The notes under the pieces: generated by a model | Databases searched by the model: none | The model's input: only the letters and a program-made list of their open reading frames with translations | What the model was told of the DNA's origin: nothing | Assembly: GCF_014648895.1 (NCBI RefSeq) | Contig: NZ_BMRZ01000002.1 | Span: forward strand, 620,001 to 684,000 | Direction: 5' to 3' | Source: Streptomyces tanashiensis | GTDB taxonomy: Bacteria; Actinomycetota; Actinomycetes; Streptomycetales; Streptomycetaceae | Length of the DNA: 64,000 bases | Made by a program: the position numbers and the translations under genes | Shown here: positions 54,858 to 63,818 of the stretch, one piece after another | How the letters are laid out: every line of letters starts with the position of its first letter | How positions within the stretch are numbered: position 1 is the first letter of the stretch

Positions 54858-56591
54858 CTACTCAGGAGAGCCGTCGTCGCGGGCGTGGCGCCAGTCCCGG
54901 TACGCGGCCACCGCCGTGGGCAGTGTGGGGAAGATCAGATCGGCACCGACCGACTCGGTCAGCCCGTAGGCGTCGAGATCGTCGAGCAGGTCCTGCTTCA
55001 CACGCGCCAGCGCGAACACGATGCCGCGCCCGGACAGTTCGCGGCGCAGCTCGTCGACGGAGTCCAGCGCGGTGATGTCCACCTCCACATTGGCCTCGGC
55101 ATTGAGCACGAACCAGTGGACGGGCCCGGACTGCTCCGCGACGGCGGCGAGTGCACGGCTCCGGAAGTTCTCCGCGTTGGCGAAGAACAGCGGCGAGTCG
55201 TATCGGTAGACGAGCAGCCCAGGAATCGTACGGGCCTCCGGATAGTCGTCGATGTCGTGCATGCCGGCCACGCCGGGCACCAGCCCCTGGACGGCGTCGT
55301 GCGGGCGCGCCACCCGTGTCAGAAGCTCGGCCACCGACAGACCGACCGCCACCAGCACCCCGTACAGAATGTCCAGGGACAGCACGCCGCACAGGCAGCC
55401 GACGGCCAGCAGGAGCTCCCTGCGACGGAACGATGCCAGCCGCCGGAAGCCTGCCAGGTCGATCATCTTGACCGCGGCGTAGACGACGAGTGCGCCCAGC
55501 ACGGCGACTGGGGTGAGGCTCAGCAGCGGGCTGAGGAACAGCAGGACAGCGAGAACGGCCGCCCCTGCGGTCAGCGAGTACACCTGACTTCGCGCACCGG
55601 TGGAGTCCGCCAGCGCGGTGCGGCTGGCACTGCTGCTCACCGGGAACCCGCTCAGGACGCCCGCGCCGAGGTTCGCGACGCCCAGGGCCAGCAACTCCTG
55701 GTTGGCGTCCAGGCGCCCGGCGTCGTCGCCGGAGGCGAAGGCACGCGCGGTGAGGATCACATCCGTGTAGCCCACGAGGAGGATGCCGAGCGCCGGAACC
55801 ATCAGCCGGGACAGCTCGTCGACGTCCGGCAGAGCCGGACGGGGCAGCCCCGCCGGCACCGCTCCGATCACGGCGATGCCGTGCTCGTCCAGGCCGAACG
55901 CCGCCACTGCCACGGTTCCGAGTCCGACCACCACCAGCGGCCCGGGAACCGCACGCAGGAGGAGCGGAAGGGTGAAGAGCAGGACGAGGGCGGTGACAGC
56001 GACGGCGACGGTGGCGGGCTGGGCCTCGGGCAGGTTCTGTGCGAAGGACGACAGCTGCGGAAAGAACCCTGACCCGGTGGTGCTCACGCCCGTCATCTTC
56101 GGCAGCTGATCCACGATCATGATCAGCGCCACACCCGCGAGATAGCCGACCAGGACCGGCCGCGAGAGGAGATCGGCGACGAAGCCGAGTCTGGCCGCCC
56201 ACGCCACCAGGCACAGCAGCCCGACCGCGACCGCCAGGGCGGCCGCCCATACGGCATACCGCCCAGGGTCCCCGGCTGCGAGCGGCGCGACGACGGTGGC
56301 GGTCATCAGCGCGGTCGTCGACTCCGGCCCGACCGACAACAGCCGCGACGAGCCGAGCAGCGCGTACACCACCAGTGCGGGCAGAATCGCCCACAGCCCG
56401 GCGACGGGCGGCAGCCCCGCCACGGTCGCGTATGCCATGACCTGCGGCACGAGATACGCCACGACGGTCACGCCCGCCAGCAGGTCGCCGCGCAGCCAGG
56501 AGCGCTCGTAGCGGGCGAGGACAGCGATTCCAGGCGCTCCGGGCACCAATCGGCGCCACCCCGGATCGCCGCGTCGGGCGTGCTGCGACAT
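54858..56591 (-). CDS. SulP-family anion transporter with STAS domain
   Basis: 577 residues from the ATG at 56591 (AGAGGAG upstream). The SulP/SLC26 membrane part has about 12-14 helices with WLRGDLLAGVTVVAYLVPQVMAYATVAGLPPVAGLW near the start and GFPVSSSASRTALADSTGARSQV in the middle. A C-terminal STAS domain (about 440-560) carries DSPLFFANAENFRSR and LNAEANVEVDITALDSVDEL. Relatives carry sulfate, bicarbonate or other anions. The 170-base upstream gap holds its promoter, not identified. Confidence 0.92.
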   Translation of the reverse strand: MSQHARRGDPGWRRLVPGAPGIAVLARYERSWLRGDLLAGVTVVAYLVPQVMAYATVAGLPPVAGLWAILPALVVYALLGSSRLLSVGPESTTALMTATVVAPLAAGDPGRYAVWAAALAVAVGLLCLVAWAARLGFVADLLSRPVLVGYLAGVALIMIVDQLPKMTGVSTTGSGFFPQLSSFAQNLPEAQPATVAVAVTALVLLFTLPLLLRAVPGPLVVVGLGTVAVAAFGLDEHGIAVIGAVPAGLPRPALPDVDELSRLMVPALGILLVGYTDVILTARAFASGDDAGRLDANQELLALGVANLGAGVLSGFPVSSSASRTALADSTGARSQVYSLTAGAAVLAVLLFLSPLLSLTPVAVLGALVVYAAVKMIDLAGFRRLASFRRRELLLAVGCLCGVLSLDILYGVLVAVGLSVAELLTRVARPHDAVQGLVPGVAGMHDIDDYPEARTIPGLLVYRYDSPLFFANAENFRSRALAAVAEQSGPVHWFVLNAEANVEVDITALDSVDELRRELSGRGIVFALARVKQDLLDDLDAYGLTESVGADLIFPTLPTAVAAYRDWRHARDDGSPE

Positions 56592-56760
56592 GAGGCTCCT
56601 CTCCCCCACCGCTTCAAGCTCTCACGGACTCTGCCACGGCCCCGAGAAGCGAAGGTCCCACCACGCCGCCACCCACTGCCTCCGGGCGTGACCGCTTGCC
56701 CGGGCCCGGTCCGGACGACTGAAGCGCTCCTCAGCCGCACCAAGATCCGGCCGAGGACCC

Positions 56761-57231
56761 TCACGCCTTGGTGGCCCGGTCATAGGCCTGCGTCGTCCTC
56801 TCCAGGAAGGCAGCCACGGTCTCCTGCTCCTCCGGCGTCATGGACGCGGTGATCTCGGCGATGCCGAGAACGAGGGGCTCGACGTGCTCGAAGGCGGCCG
56901 CCTCCCAGTGCTCGGCAGGGGTGACGATCACCTTGCGCCGGTCAGTCGGGTGCCGCTCCCTGGTGACGTGGCCGCCGTCCACGAGGCGGTCGATCACGAG
57001 GGTCATCGCCGCCGTCGACGTGCTGAGTTCACGTGCCAGCTCGCTCGGCGTCGCCGGACCGGCAGTGACCAGGTGGTCCATCACCGCGAGCCCGGCGGGA
57101 TCGACGTGCAGCTGCCGGCCCAGATACCGCTCGAACCGCTGCTGCCGGCGCGTCAGCCGACGCAGGTGGTCGCGGATGGCGCTCTCGGGGGAAACCGCGG
57201 GCAGGGGCTTGGAGGGCTGGTTGGCGGTCAT
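56761..57231 (-). CDS. MarR-family transcriptional regulator
   Basis: 156 residues from the ATG at 57231; an in-frame ATG at 57276 lacks a ribosome site. A winged HTH is visible (AVMDHLVTAGPATPSELARELSTSTAAMTLVIDRLVDGGHVTRERHPTDRRKVIVTLT-like wing), flanked by dimerisation helices. It follows an MFS drug-efflux gene by 165 bases on the same strand, the usual pairing in which the regulator represses the pump and responds to its substrates. Confidence 0.9.
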   Translation of the reverse strand: MTANQPSKPLPAVSPESAIRDHLRRLTRRQQRFERYLGRQLHVDPAGLAVMDHLVTAGPATPSELARELSTSTAAMTLVIDRLVDGGHVTRERHPTDRRKVIVTPAEHWEAAAFEHVEPLVLGIAEITASMTPEEQETVAAFLERTTQAYDRATKA

Positions 57232-57396
57232 GAGCGCGAAGACACTCCCGGTATCGCTGAAGGCATGGGCAACCATGATGCCGTGAGGCCGGCGCGCAGG
57301 GGTGTCCGTCACCGCCCGGATGCGCGGGCCCCCTTCCGGGCGGCGGCGAAGGAGTGGCTTCCGTGTGTCGAGCACCAGGCGCGCTCGTCTCGGGTT

Positions 57397-58884
57397 TCAC
57401 ACGGTGAGGTCGTGCTTGGTGTCGGAGTCGACGGAAGCGGCCTCGGGGGTGATGCCGTGCTGCTCCTCGTCAGGGCGCCCCTTCTTGGGCAGCAGGAACG
57501 TGACAGCCAGGAAGGCCACCAGCAGACACGCCTGGACGATCAGGGCGCGGTGGAAGCCACCGGTGAAGTCACCGGTCTCGGCCCGGGCGAAGAACACCGA
57601 CCCGAAGATCGCGACGCCGATCGAGCCACCGATGGCCTGCACGGCCGACAGGACGCCGGAGGCGGAACCGATCTCGTCGTCGTCGACCGCGGCCAGGATG
57701 AAGCTGAACAGGGCGGCGATCACCATGCCCGCTCCGACACCCGCCACCGCCACGCCGGGAACGATGTCCCAGATAGGGAACGAGGCGGCGTCGAGGCCGT
57801 CCAGCTCGAACCACAGCACAGCCGCACCGACCAGCTGCACCAGCGGTCCGATCTGCAGCACCTTGCGGCCGATCCTGTCCGCGAGGAACGCGCCGCTGAC
57901 GGCTCCGCCGATCGCCGTGCCCACCGCGAGCGGCAGGTTGCCCAGGCCCGCTTCACCGGCGGTGAAGTGCCGGCCGATCTGCAGGAACAGGGTCAGCACG
58001 AGCTGGGTGCCGATCAGCCCGCCGAAGAACAGGGCGATGCCGCCGAGACCGACGGTGAAGGCGGGCTTGCGCAGCAATCCCGGGGTCACGAGCGGCTCAC
58101 GGCCCGTGGCAGCCGTACGGCGCTGCTGCACGGCGAACAGGACGAAGCCGATGACCGAGGCCGTCATGCACAGCCACGTCCACAGCGGCCAGCCGTCATC
58201 CTGCCCCTGGTTCAGCGGCAGCACCAACAGGGCGCAGGACACCACGACCAGGGCGGCGCCGACCACGTCGACCCGCACCGTGCGGTCGCCCGCCTTCCTG
58301 GGCACGAACTTCGTCGCGACGATCGACGCCGCGATGCCGATGGGCAGGTTGATCACGAACACCGACCGCCAGCCCAGGCCGAAGAAGTCGCCCTCGATGA
58401 GGAACCCGCCCAGGACCGGGCCGATGATGCCACCCAGACCGAGGACGGGGCCGAAGATCGCGAAGACCTTGGTGAGCTCCGGTCCGGAGAAGTTCTCCCG
58501 CAGCAGGCCGAGGCCCTGCGGCAGCAGCATCGCCCCGGCGGTGCCCTGCAGCAGACGGAAGGCGATCAGCGACTCGACGTTCGGCGCCAGTGCGCACAGC
58601 AGCGAGCTCGCGGTGAAGGCCGCCAGGCCGATCAGGAACATCCGGCGCCGGCCGTAGCGGTCGCCGAGCCGGCCGCCCAGGACCAGGCCGGCCCCCAGGG
58701 TGAGGGCGTAGCCGCCGATCACCCACTGCAGGCCGACGGAACCGGCACCGAGGGACTCCTCCAGCGCGGGCCCGGCGACGTTGACGATCGACGCGTCCAG
58801 GAGGTCCATGATCTCCGCGACGACCATCACCACCAGGATCAGCCACCGCCACCGGTAGGGCTCGGGGGTCGTGTCGGCGCCCAT
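57397..58884 (-). CDS. MFS drug transporter, DHA2 (EmrB/QacA-like) family
   Basis: 495 residues with about 14 membrane helices. MDLLDASIVNVAGPALEESLGAG (helix 1, motif D1), GRLGDRYGRRRMFLIGL (motif A) and GLGGIIGPVLGGFLI (motif C) identify a DHA2 14-helix proton antiporter. Substrates are probably drugs or other amphiphiles. The AT-richer upstream region and the MarR gene downstream suggest substrate-induced expression. Confidence 0.92.
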   Translation of the reverse strand: MGADTTPEPYRWRWLILVVMVVAEIMDLLDASIVNVAGPALEESLGAGSVGLQWVIGGYALTLGAGLVLGGRLGDRYGRRRMFLIGLAAFTASSLLCALAPNVESLIAFRLLQGTAGAMLLPQGLGLLRENFSGPELTKVFAIFGPVLGLGGIIGPVLGGFLIEGDFFGLGWRSVFVINLPIGIAASIVATKFVPRKAGDRTVRVDVVGAALVVVSCALLVLPLNQGQDDGWPLWTWLCMTASVIGFVLFAVQQRRTAATGREPLVTPGLLRKPAFTVGLGGIALFFGGLIGTQLVLTLFLQIGRHFTAGEAGLGNLPLAVGTAIGGAVSGAFLADRIGRKVLQIGPLVQLVGAAVLWFELDGLDAASFPIWDIVPGVAVAGVGAGMVIAALFSFILAAVDDDEIGSASGVLSAVQAIGGSIGVAIFGSVFFARAETGDFTGGFHRALIVQACLLVAFLAVTFLLPKKGRPDEEQHGITPEAASVDSDTKHDLTV

Positions 58885-58945
58885 AGTACCTCAGTTCATT
58901 GACTACCAATCTTCTTAGCAATATCGAGAGTAACTTGACCCGTGC
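58885..58945 (-). promoter_or_regulatory. AT-rich promoter/operator region of the MFS gene
   Basis: This 60-base stretch is markedly AT-rich for the genome and ends at the MFS ATG. It contains ATTG (58898-58901) and CAAT (58907-58910) as a small inverted repeat with 5-base centre. It is a plausible MarR site with a nearly leaderless start (GAGG 4 bases before ATG). Confidence 0.4.
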
Positions 58946-59031
58946 AGATGTCAATCTCACGCCCGAGGCACGCGCCCTCGGGCCGCTCAGGCCGTTCCGG
59001 ATGCGGCGGGGCGAGGTCGGCGGCGAAACGC

Positions 59032-59061
59032 CCCGGCAGGCGACCGCCGCCGCCTGCCGGG
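59032..59061 (-). terminator. Hairpin after the epimerase gene
   Basis: CCCGGCAGGCG (59032-59042) and CGCCTGCCGGG (59051-59061) pair perfectly over 11 bp with an 8-base loop, 25 bases beyond the stop of the minus-strand epimerase. Confidence 0.75.
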
Positions 59062-59086
59062 TGCCTTCCGCCCGGCCCGCCCACGG

Positions 59087-60253
59087 TCAGCGGGCGGAGA
59101 AGGAGTGCACCGTCGTCGAGCGGTAGGTCTGCCCCGGGCGGAGCACCGTCGACGGGAAGGTCGGCTGGTTGGGAGAGTCGGGGAAGTGCTGGGTCTCCAG
59201 GCAGAAGCCGTCGCCCTGGCGGTAGACCTTCCCCGACGTACCCGCCAGCGTGGCGTCGAGGAAGTTGCCGCTGTAGAACTGCACTCCCGGCTCGGTGGTC
59301 GCGATCTCCATCACACGCCCGTGGACGGGTTCCGTCACGGTCACGACATGCTGCGGGGTGTCGGTGAGTCCCTTGTCCAGCGCGAAGTTGTGGTCGTAGC
59401 CGCGGCCGAAGAGGACCTGCGGGTGCGCCTCGCGGATGTGCCGGCCGATGGGCTTGCCGTTGCGGAAGTCGAAGGGGCCGTGTGCGACCCGGGCCAGTTC
59501 GCCGGTCGGGATCAGGGTGGAGTCGACGGGGGTGTAGCGGGACGCGGCGATCCTCAGGGTGTGGTCGAGGATGCTGCCGCTGCCCTCTCCCGCGAGGTTG
59601 AAGTAGGTGTGGTTGGTGAGGTTCACGACGGTGGCCCTGTCCGTCGTGGCCTTGTAGTCGATACGGAAGTCGCCGCGGGGCGTGAGGACGTAGTCGACGC
59701 GGATGTGCAGGGTGCCGGGGTAGCCCATCTCGCCGTCCGCGCTGACGTAGCGCAGGGTGAGGCCGGTGTCCCGCCCTCGCGCATACGGCTCGACGTCCCA
59801 CACCCGCTTGTCGAAGCCCTTGTCCCCGCCGTGCAGGCTGTTCGGGTCGTCGTTGACGGGGAGTCGGTAGGTGATGCCGTCGAGGGTGAAGGCGCCGCCC
59901 GCGATGCGGTTGCCGTAGCGGCCGATGAGGGCGCCGCAATACGGGCTGCCCGTCACGTAGTCCTCGAGGTTGTCGAAGCCCAGGGACACGTTCGCGTACC
60001 GCCCGCGCCGGTCAGGGATCTCGAGGGCCTGGACGATGCCGCCGTACGACAGCACCCGCAGCCGGGTACCTCCCGCCGCCACCGTCCAGCGGTGGACCCG
60101 TGTGCCGTCGGACAGGGTCCCGAACAGCTCCTTCCGCGGTCTTCCGCCCAGCCTTCCCGCGCCGCCCGCGGCGAACGCCGGGGCCGCCCCCGCGGCCGCT
60201 GCCGCCACTCCGGCGGCGCCCGCCGCCATCACCGTCCGCCTGTCGATGGTCAT
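59087..60253 (-). CDS. Secreted aldose 1-epimerase
   Basis: 388 residues from the ATG at 60253 (GAGGAG upstream; a GTG at 60271 is less likely). A twin-arginine signal (TIDRRTVMAAGAAGV...) is followed by the galactose mutarotase fold: GRYGNRIAGGAFTLDG, NSLHGGDKGFDKRVW (catalytic histidine), NLTNHTYFNLAGEGSG and GYDHNFALD with the second histidine region. It interconverts sugar anomers and probably serves arabinose/xylose released outside the cell by the neighbouring enzymes. CGAAA/TTTCG motifs precede it. Confidence 0.93.
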   Translation of the reverse strand: MTIDRRTVMAAGAAGVAAAAAGAAPAFAAGGAGRLGGRPRKELFGTLSDGTRVHRWTVAAGGTRLRVLSYGGIVQALEIPDRRGRYANVSLGFDNLEDYVTGSPYCGALIGRYGNRIAGGAFTLDGITYRLPVNDDPNSLHGGDKGFDKRVWDVEPYARGRDTGLTLRYVSADGEMGYPGTLHIRVDYVLTPRGDFRIDYKATTDRATVVNLTNHTYFNLAGEGSGSILDHTLRIAASRYTPVDSTLIPTGELARVAHGPFDFRNGKPIGRHIREAHPQVLFGRGYDHNFALDKGLTDTPQHVVTVTEPVHGRVMEIATTEPGVQFYSGNFLDATLAGTSGKVYRQGDGFCLETQHFPDSPNQPTFPSTVLRPGQTYRSTTVHSFSAR

Positions 60254-60280
60254 GCCGCTGGGACTCCTCACCGTAGAACG

Positions 60281-60309
60281 TTCGATATTTCGTCACTCGT
60301 TCGAAATCG
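60281..60309. promoter_or_regulatory. Operator-like repeats before the epimerase gene
   Basis: TTCGATATTTCG (60281-60292) and CGTTCGAAATCG (60298-60309) carry ATTTCG and CGAAAT as an inverted pair. They are variants of the CGAAA-N3-TTTCG sites found at the GH62/LacI and xylanase promoters and lie about 30-55 bases upstream of the ATG. Confidence 0.45.
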
Positions 60310-60442
60310 TGGCGCGACCGTAGTGTCGCCGCGAGGAACATGTCAACGGTCCGCGCGTCGCACATCTCCCGGTCAACGTCCCTGCCATTCAAGGGAGATG
60401 GGCCCGATGCGCCGGCGCGCGTCGCTGTTTGTGCATGACCCG

Positions 60443-60495
60443 GGCGGGCTCGGCCTTCCTCCGAGCCCGCCACTCCGGCTCCCCTCCGGAGCCGG
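60443..60495 (-). terminator. Double hairpin after the GH62 gene
   Basis: GGCGGGCTCGG (60443-60453) pairs with CCGAGCCCGCC (60461-60471). A second hairpin, CCGGCTCC (60475-60482) with GGAGCCGG (60488-60495), follows. Both are perfect and lie just downstream of the minus-strand GH62 stop. Confidence 0.8.
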
Positions 60496-60510
60496 ACCCA
60501 CGTCATGCGG

Positions 60511-61980
60511 TCAGCGCTGAAGTGTCAGCAGACCCGGCCGATAGGGCAGGAGGCCGTAGTCGCCGGCCGAGTTGGGGCTACGCCCCTGGTAGAGCAACTG
60601 CAGACGGCACGGATCGACGGTCATGGTCTGATCGGGGCCGGTGCGGATCAGTTCGCCATGGCTGATGTCGTCGGTCCAGGTGGCGCCGCTGTTGGCCTTG
60701 CCCGCGAAGGGGTTGCTCTCGGTCGCGGCCTGAGGTGTCCATGAGCCGTTCAGGCTGGTGGCCGTGAAGGAGCGGAAGTACCGGCCCTGCGAGCCGATCG
60801 CTTCGACGATCATGAGGTAACGGTCCTGGCCCTGGAGCTTGTAGACCTGCGGGGCTTCGAACAGGTTGTTCGTCGTATCGCTCATGATCACTGTCGAGTT
60901 CGTGCCGAAACTGCCCGGGAAGTTCCCGATCGGCATACTGGCCCGGTAGATCTTGCCGTTGTCACCGGCGAAGAACAGGTACATGTTCGTCCCGTCACCG
61001 ATGAGCGTCTGGTCGATGGGCCCCGTTCCGGAGCCGGTGATGCCTCCGGAGAACAGCACCTGCTCCGATGACCAGCCATTCGGGTTGGCGGGGTCGCTCG
61101 ACGTCCGGTAGGAGAAGGACGTCCCACCCCACTGGTAGGCGAGCACCCAGATGTTCTTCGGCGCGAAGTAGAAGAGCGTGGGCGCGACGGTGGAACTCGA
61201 CATCGCGTTCTGCCCGGCCGAGCCCATCTCCGACCAGTCGGTGAAGGGGCCGAAGTTCATCGACCCCCACCTCGTCCCCGTGTCGTGCGTCGTCGCGTAG
61301 ACGAGTTGCCTGCCGTTGTAGGGGACGACGGTGAAGTCCTTGAGCGAGGCCCAACCCGGCTTGGGCTGTGCCAGCGCGCCCGTCGATGTCCAGCGGTACG
61401 TCGACGGCAGAGCGCACGCGCCGGGGTTACCGCCGCCGACCTTGACGAGCTGCCACTGCTGGTTGCCGCCGCCCCAGTCGTCGTACTGGACGATGTTCGC
61501 GTTGTCGTCAGTGGAGGCGCCCTGTACCTCCAGGGCCTTGTTGCTGTGACGCGCGACGAGCCTTACGTATCCGTCCGGGCTGTCGGCCAACCGCCACTGC
61601 TGGTTGGTGCCGTTCAGGTCGGCCCACTGGACGACCGGCCCGCCGTTGGCGGTGGACCCGTTGTGGACGTCCAGCACCTTGCCGGAGTGGCGGGACTTGA
61701 TGCGGTAGTAGCCGCCGCCGGAGTCGACGAACTGCCACTGCTGCTGGCTCTGATCGTTCCTGGCCCACTGGGTGATGCGGGCGCCGTCGCCGGTCGCCAG
61801 GTTGTAGACGTCCAGGGCCTTGCGGCTGTTGCGGTTGACCAGCACGTACGAGGCATCGGGGTCGACGGTCGTGGCCGCGCCGGCGGGCTGGGCGCTGAAG
61901 AACGCGGCCAGGAGCAGTAAGGGCACGAGGGCGGCCGGCAGGCGTTTCAGGTGGACCGGGGACGGATGGCGAAACCACAT
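60511..61980 (-). CDS. Secreted GH62 alpha-L-arabinofuranosidase with ricin-type CBM13
   Basis: 489 residues from the ATG at 61980 (GAAGGAG upstream). Signal peptide (to about AQPAGA). A three-fold ricin-B/CBM13 module follows (about 38-175) with QxW-type repeats (QQQWQF, NQQWRL, NQQWQL). The GH62 five-bladed catalytic domain (about 185-489) shows [25 protein letters not shown] (first acidic residue), [11 protein letters not shown] and [12 protein letters not shown] (catalytic pair). It removes arabinose side chains from arabinoxylan, with CBM13 binding xylan. Divergent from the LacI gene. Confidence 0.95.
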   Translation of the reverse strand: MWFRHPSPVHLKRLPAALVPLLLLAAFFSAQPAGAATTVDPDASYVLVNRNSRKALDVYNLATGDGARITQWARNDQSQQQWQFVDSGGGYYRIKSRHSGKVLDVHNGSTANGGPVVQWADLNGTNQQWRLADSPDGYVRLVARHSNKALEVQGASTDDNANIVQYDDWGGGNQQWQLVKVGGGNPGACALPSTYRWTSTGALAQPKPGWASLKDFTVVPYNGRQLVYATTHDTGTRWGSMNFGPFTDWSEMGSAGQNAMSSSTVAPTLFYFAPKNIWVLAYQWGGTSFSYRTSSDPANPNGWSSEQVLFSGGITGSGTGPIDQTLIGDGTNMYLFFAGDNGKIYRASMPIGNFPGSFGTNSTVIMSDTTNNLFEAPQVYKLQGQDRYLMIVEAIGSQGRYFRSFTATSLNGSWTPQAATESNPFAGKANSGATWTDDISHGELIRTGPDQTMTVDPCRLQLLYQGRSPNSAGDYGLLPYRPGLLTLQR

Positions 61981-62203
61981 CAGAAGAGCTCCTTCGGGGG
62001 TGGGGGTGAGGTGATCCCGAGGCACCGCGGGTGTGAAGGCGGCCGCACATGCCGAAGAACGGGTGCTCCGGGCGTTCCTGTCGTGACACTTCGCCGTGGC
62101 TGAGGTGAGAGAGGTCTCCGGCCTTCAGCCGTTCCGGGAGGCGGCCGGCATCGGTGGGGTGCCCGCCATGGGGCCTCCGGAGTGGGGAACGCCGGTTCGC
62201 GCC

Positions 62204-62216
62204 CGAAAATATTTCG
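62204..62216. promoter_or_regulatory. CGAAA-ATA-TTTCG operator in the GH62/LacI divergent promoter
   Basis: Perfect 5-bp arms CGAAA/TTTCG around ATA, followed by TTTCGAAAT overlap. It lies between the divergent GH62 and LacI genes and matches the sites before the xylanase gene. Confidence 0.65.
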
Positions 62217-62316
62217 AAATCCTCTCGAATTCCGTGCTGCCACAAACTAGGAACGCGGGGCTTCTCGGTCAAGACCTCGTCGCCAATCTCTTGGAGAGCA
62301 GCGGTTGTTGCCGGGC

Positions 62317-62357
62317 TTGACAAGCAGTCGCACCGCCCAGAAACTCTTCGAAAGTTT
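62317..62357 (+). promoter_or_regulatory. lacI-type regulator promoter with overlapping palindrome
   Basis: TTGACA at 62317-62322 is a consensus -35 element. About 17 bases on, AAACTCTTCGAAAGTTT (62341-62357) is a near-perfect palindrome sitting where the -10 and start would be. The regulator probably represses itself here. Confidence 0.5.
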
Positions 62358-62402
62358 GCGATACCTGTCGCCGGCCCAAGACGTCCGGGCAGAGGAGAGA
62401 AG

Positions 62403-63416
62403 TTGAGCGAGCAGCGTCCGACCCTGGCCGTCATCGCCGCGGAGGCAGGGGTCTCCCAGGCCACCGTGTCCAAGGTGGTCAACGGCCGTTCCGATGTCTC
62501 ACCCTCGACACGCGAACGGATCGAGGGCCTGCTGCGATCTCGCAACTACCTCCCGCCCGGCCGGCCGGGCAGGGCCCGCAGGTCGGGTCTCGTCGACCTG
62601 ATCATCGGCGGTCTGGACAGCGCATGGGCGGTGGAGATACTGCGCGGTGTCGAGGCCGAGTGCGCCCGGCGGAGCGTCGGCACCGTCGTGTCGCTCGTCC
62701 CGCCGGGCGAGGCCACGCCGTCGAGCTGGGCCGCGCTGCCGGTCCTGCACCACAGTGACGGCGCCATCCTCGTCACCACCTCGGTCACCCACGCCCAGCG
62801 CGCCCAGGTCGAACGTGCCGGGGTGGCGCTGGTCGTCATCGACCCGATCGACCTGCCGGGCCATGGTGTGCCGAGCATCGGAGCGACCAACTGGGCGGGC
62901 GGCCTCGCCGCCACCGAGCACCTGCTGGAGCTGGGGCACCGCCGGATCGCCACGATCGGCGGACGCAAGGAGATGCTCTGCAGCCAGGCCCGCATCGACG
63001 GGTACAGGGCCGCGCTGGAGCGGGCTGGGATCGAGGTCGACCGCGACCTGATCCGGTTCGGCGACTTCCAGCACGAGGGCGGGTTCCGTTGTGCCCGGGA
63101 ACTGCTCGCCCTCCCCGAGCCGCCGACCGCCGTCTTCGCCGGTAGCGACCAGCAGGCGATGGGCGTCTACGAGGCCGCCCGGCAGGGCGGCCTGAGCATC
63201 CCGCGGGACCTCAGTGTGGTCGGCTTCGACGACCTGCCGACGTGTGAATGGCTGTCACCGCCGCTGACGACGGTGCGCCAGCCGCTGGAGGAGATGGGTC
63301 GGCTCGCCGCCCGCACACTGTTCCAGCTTCTGGAGCACCAGCCCCTGGTCAGCTCTCGGATGGAGCTCTCGACCGAACTCAAGGTCCGGCTCTCCACGGC
63401 CCCGCCCCGCACCTAG
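62403..63416 (+). CDS. LacI-family transcriptional regulator of the hemicellulose locus
   Basis: 337 residues from a TTG at 62403 with GAGGAGAG upstream; the upstream extension of the frame covers the promoter and is rejected. The N-terminal HTH reads LAVIAAEAGVSQATVSKVVNGRSDVSPSTRERIEGLL and is followed by a periplasmic-binding-like sugar domain ending DDLPTCEWLSPPLTTVRQPLEEMGRLAA. The family binds a palindrome through the HTH and is released by a sugar. It lies between GH62 and GH10 genes that share CGAAA-N3-TTTCG sites with its own promoter. Confidence 0.93.
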   Translation: MSEQRPTLAVIAAEAGVSQATVSKVVNGRSDVSPSTRERIEGLLRSRNYLPPGRPGRARRSGLVDLIIGGLDSAWAVEILRGVEAECARRSVGTVVSLVPPGEATPSSWAALPVLHHSDGAILVTTSVTHAQRAQVERAGVALVVIDPIDLPGHGVPSIGATNWAGGLAATEHLLELGHRRIATIGGRKEMLCSQARIDGYRAALERAGIEVDRDLIRFGDFQHEGGFRCARELLALPEPPTAVFAGSDQQAMGVYEAARQGGLSIPRDLSVVGFDDLPTCEWLSPPLTTVRQPLEEMGRLAARTLFQLLEHQPLVSSRMELSTELKVRLSTAPPRT

Positions 63417-63539
63417 AGAAGCCCCTTCCCCGGGCCCTGGCGCGCCCCTCCTGCCCGTGTGCGCGCGATGGACGTTCAGGACGTCATTCGATTTCACGTC
63501 GGCTTTCGACAGCGGAGACCGATCGAAGGCGTTCCTGGT

Positions 63540-63552
63540 CGAAAGGTTTTCG
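63540..63552. promoter_or_regulatory. CGAAA-GGT-TTTCG operator, distal xylanase site
   Basis: Perfect CGAAA/TTTCG arms around GGT, about 270 bases upstream of the xylanase ATG and 124 bases after the LacI stop. Confidence 0.6.
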
Positions 63553-63607
63553 CTACTCAACACACAGCCCAAAGCCCACAACCGGCCCGCTCAGAGGATC
63601 AGACCTT

Positions 63608-63620
63608 CGAAATACTTTCG
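63608..63620. promoter_or_regulatory. CGAAA-TAC-TTTCG operator, proximal xylanase site
   Basis: Perfect CGAAA/TTTCG arms around TAC; the next bases are AAACTCTTGACTT, giving a possible -35 TTGACT at 63627-63632. The spacing to the distal site is 68 bases centre to centre, which could allow looping by a LacI tetramer. Confidence 0.6.
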
Positions 63621-63818
63621 AAACTCTTGACTTGTTTCCGCGGGATTTCCACACTGAGTCCCGAGGCGATGACGCCCCTCTGCCCGAATTCCGGGCCGGC
63701 CTCGCACCTTTACGCCCTGGTGGTGCGCGTCCTTTCCCATGCGGGCGGGGGCGTCGTTCACGCAGATTCATTTCTGCCGCGCACATCCTTCCGTGATTTC
63801 CATCCTGGAGGCTCAGTC

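Noticed and set aside
63167..63786. Minus-strand short ORFs opposite the LacI end and xylanase leader
   Set aside because: No ribosome sites; they cross the operator region and are best explained as chance.
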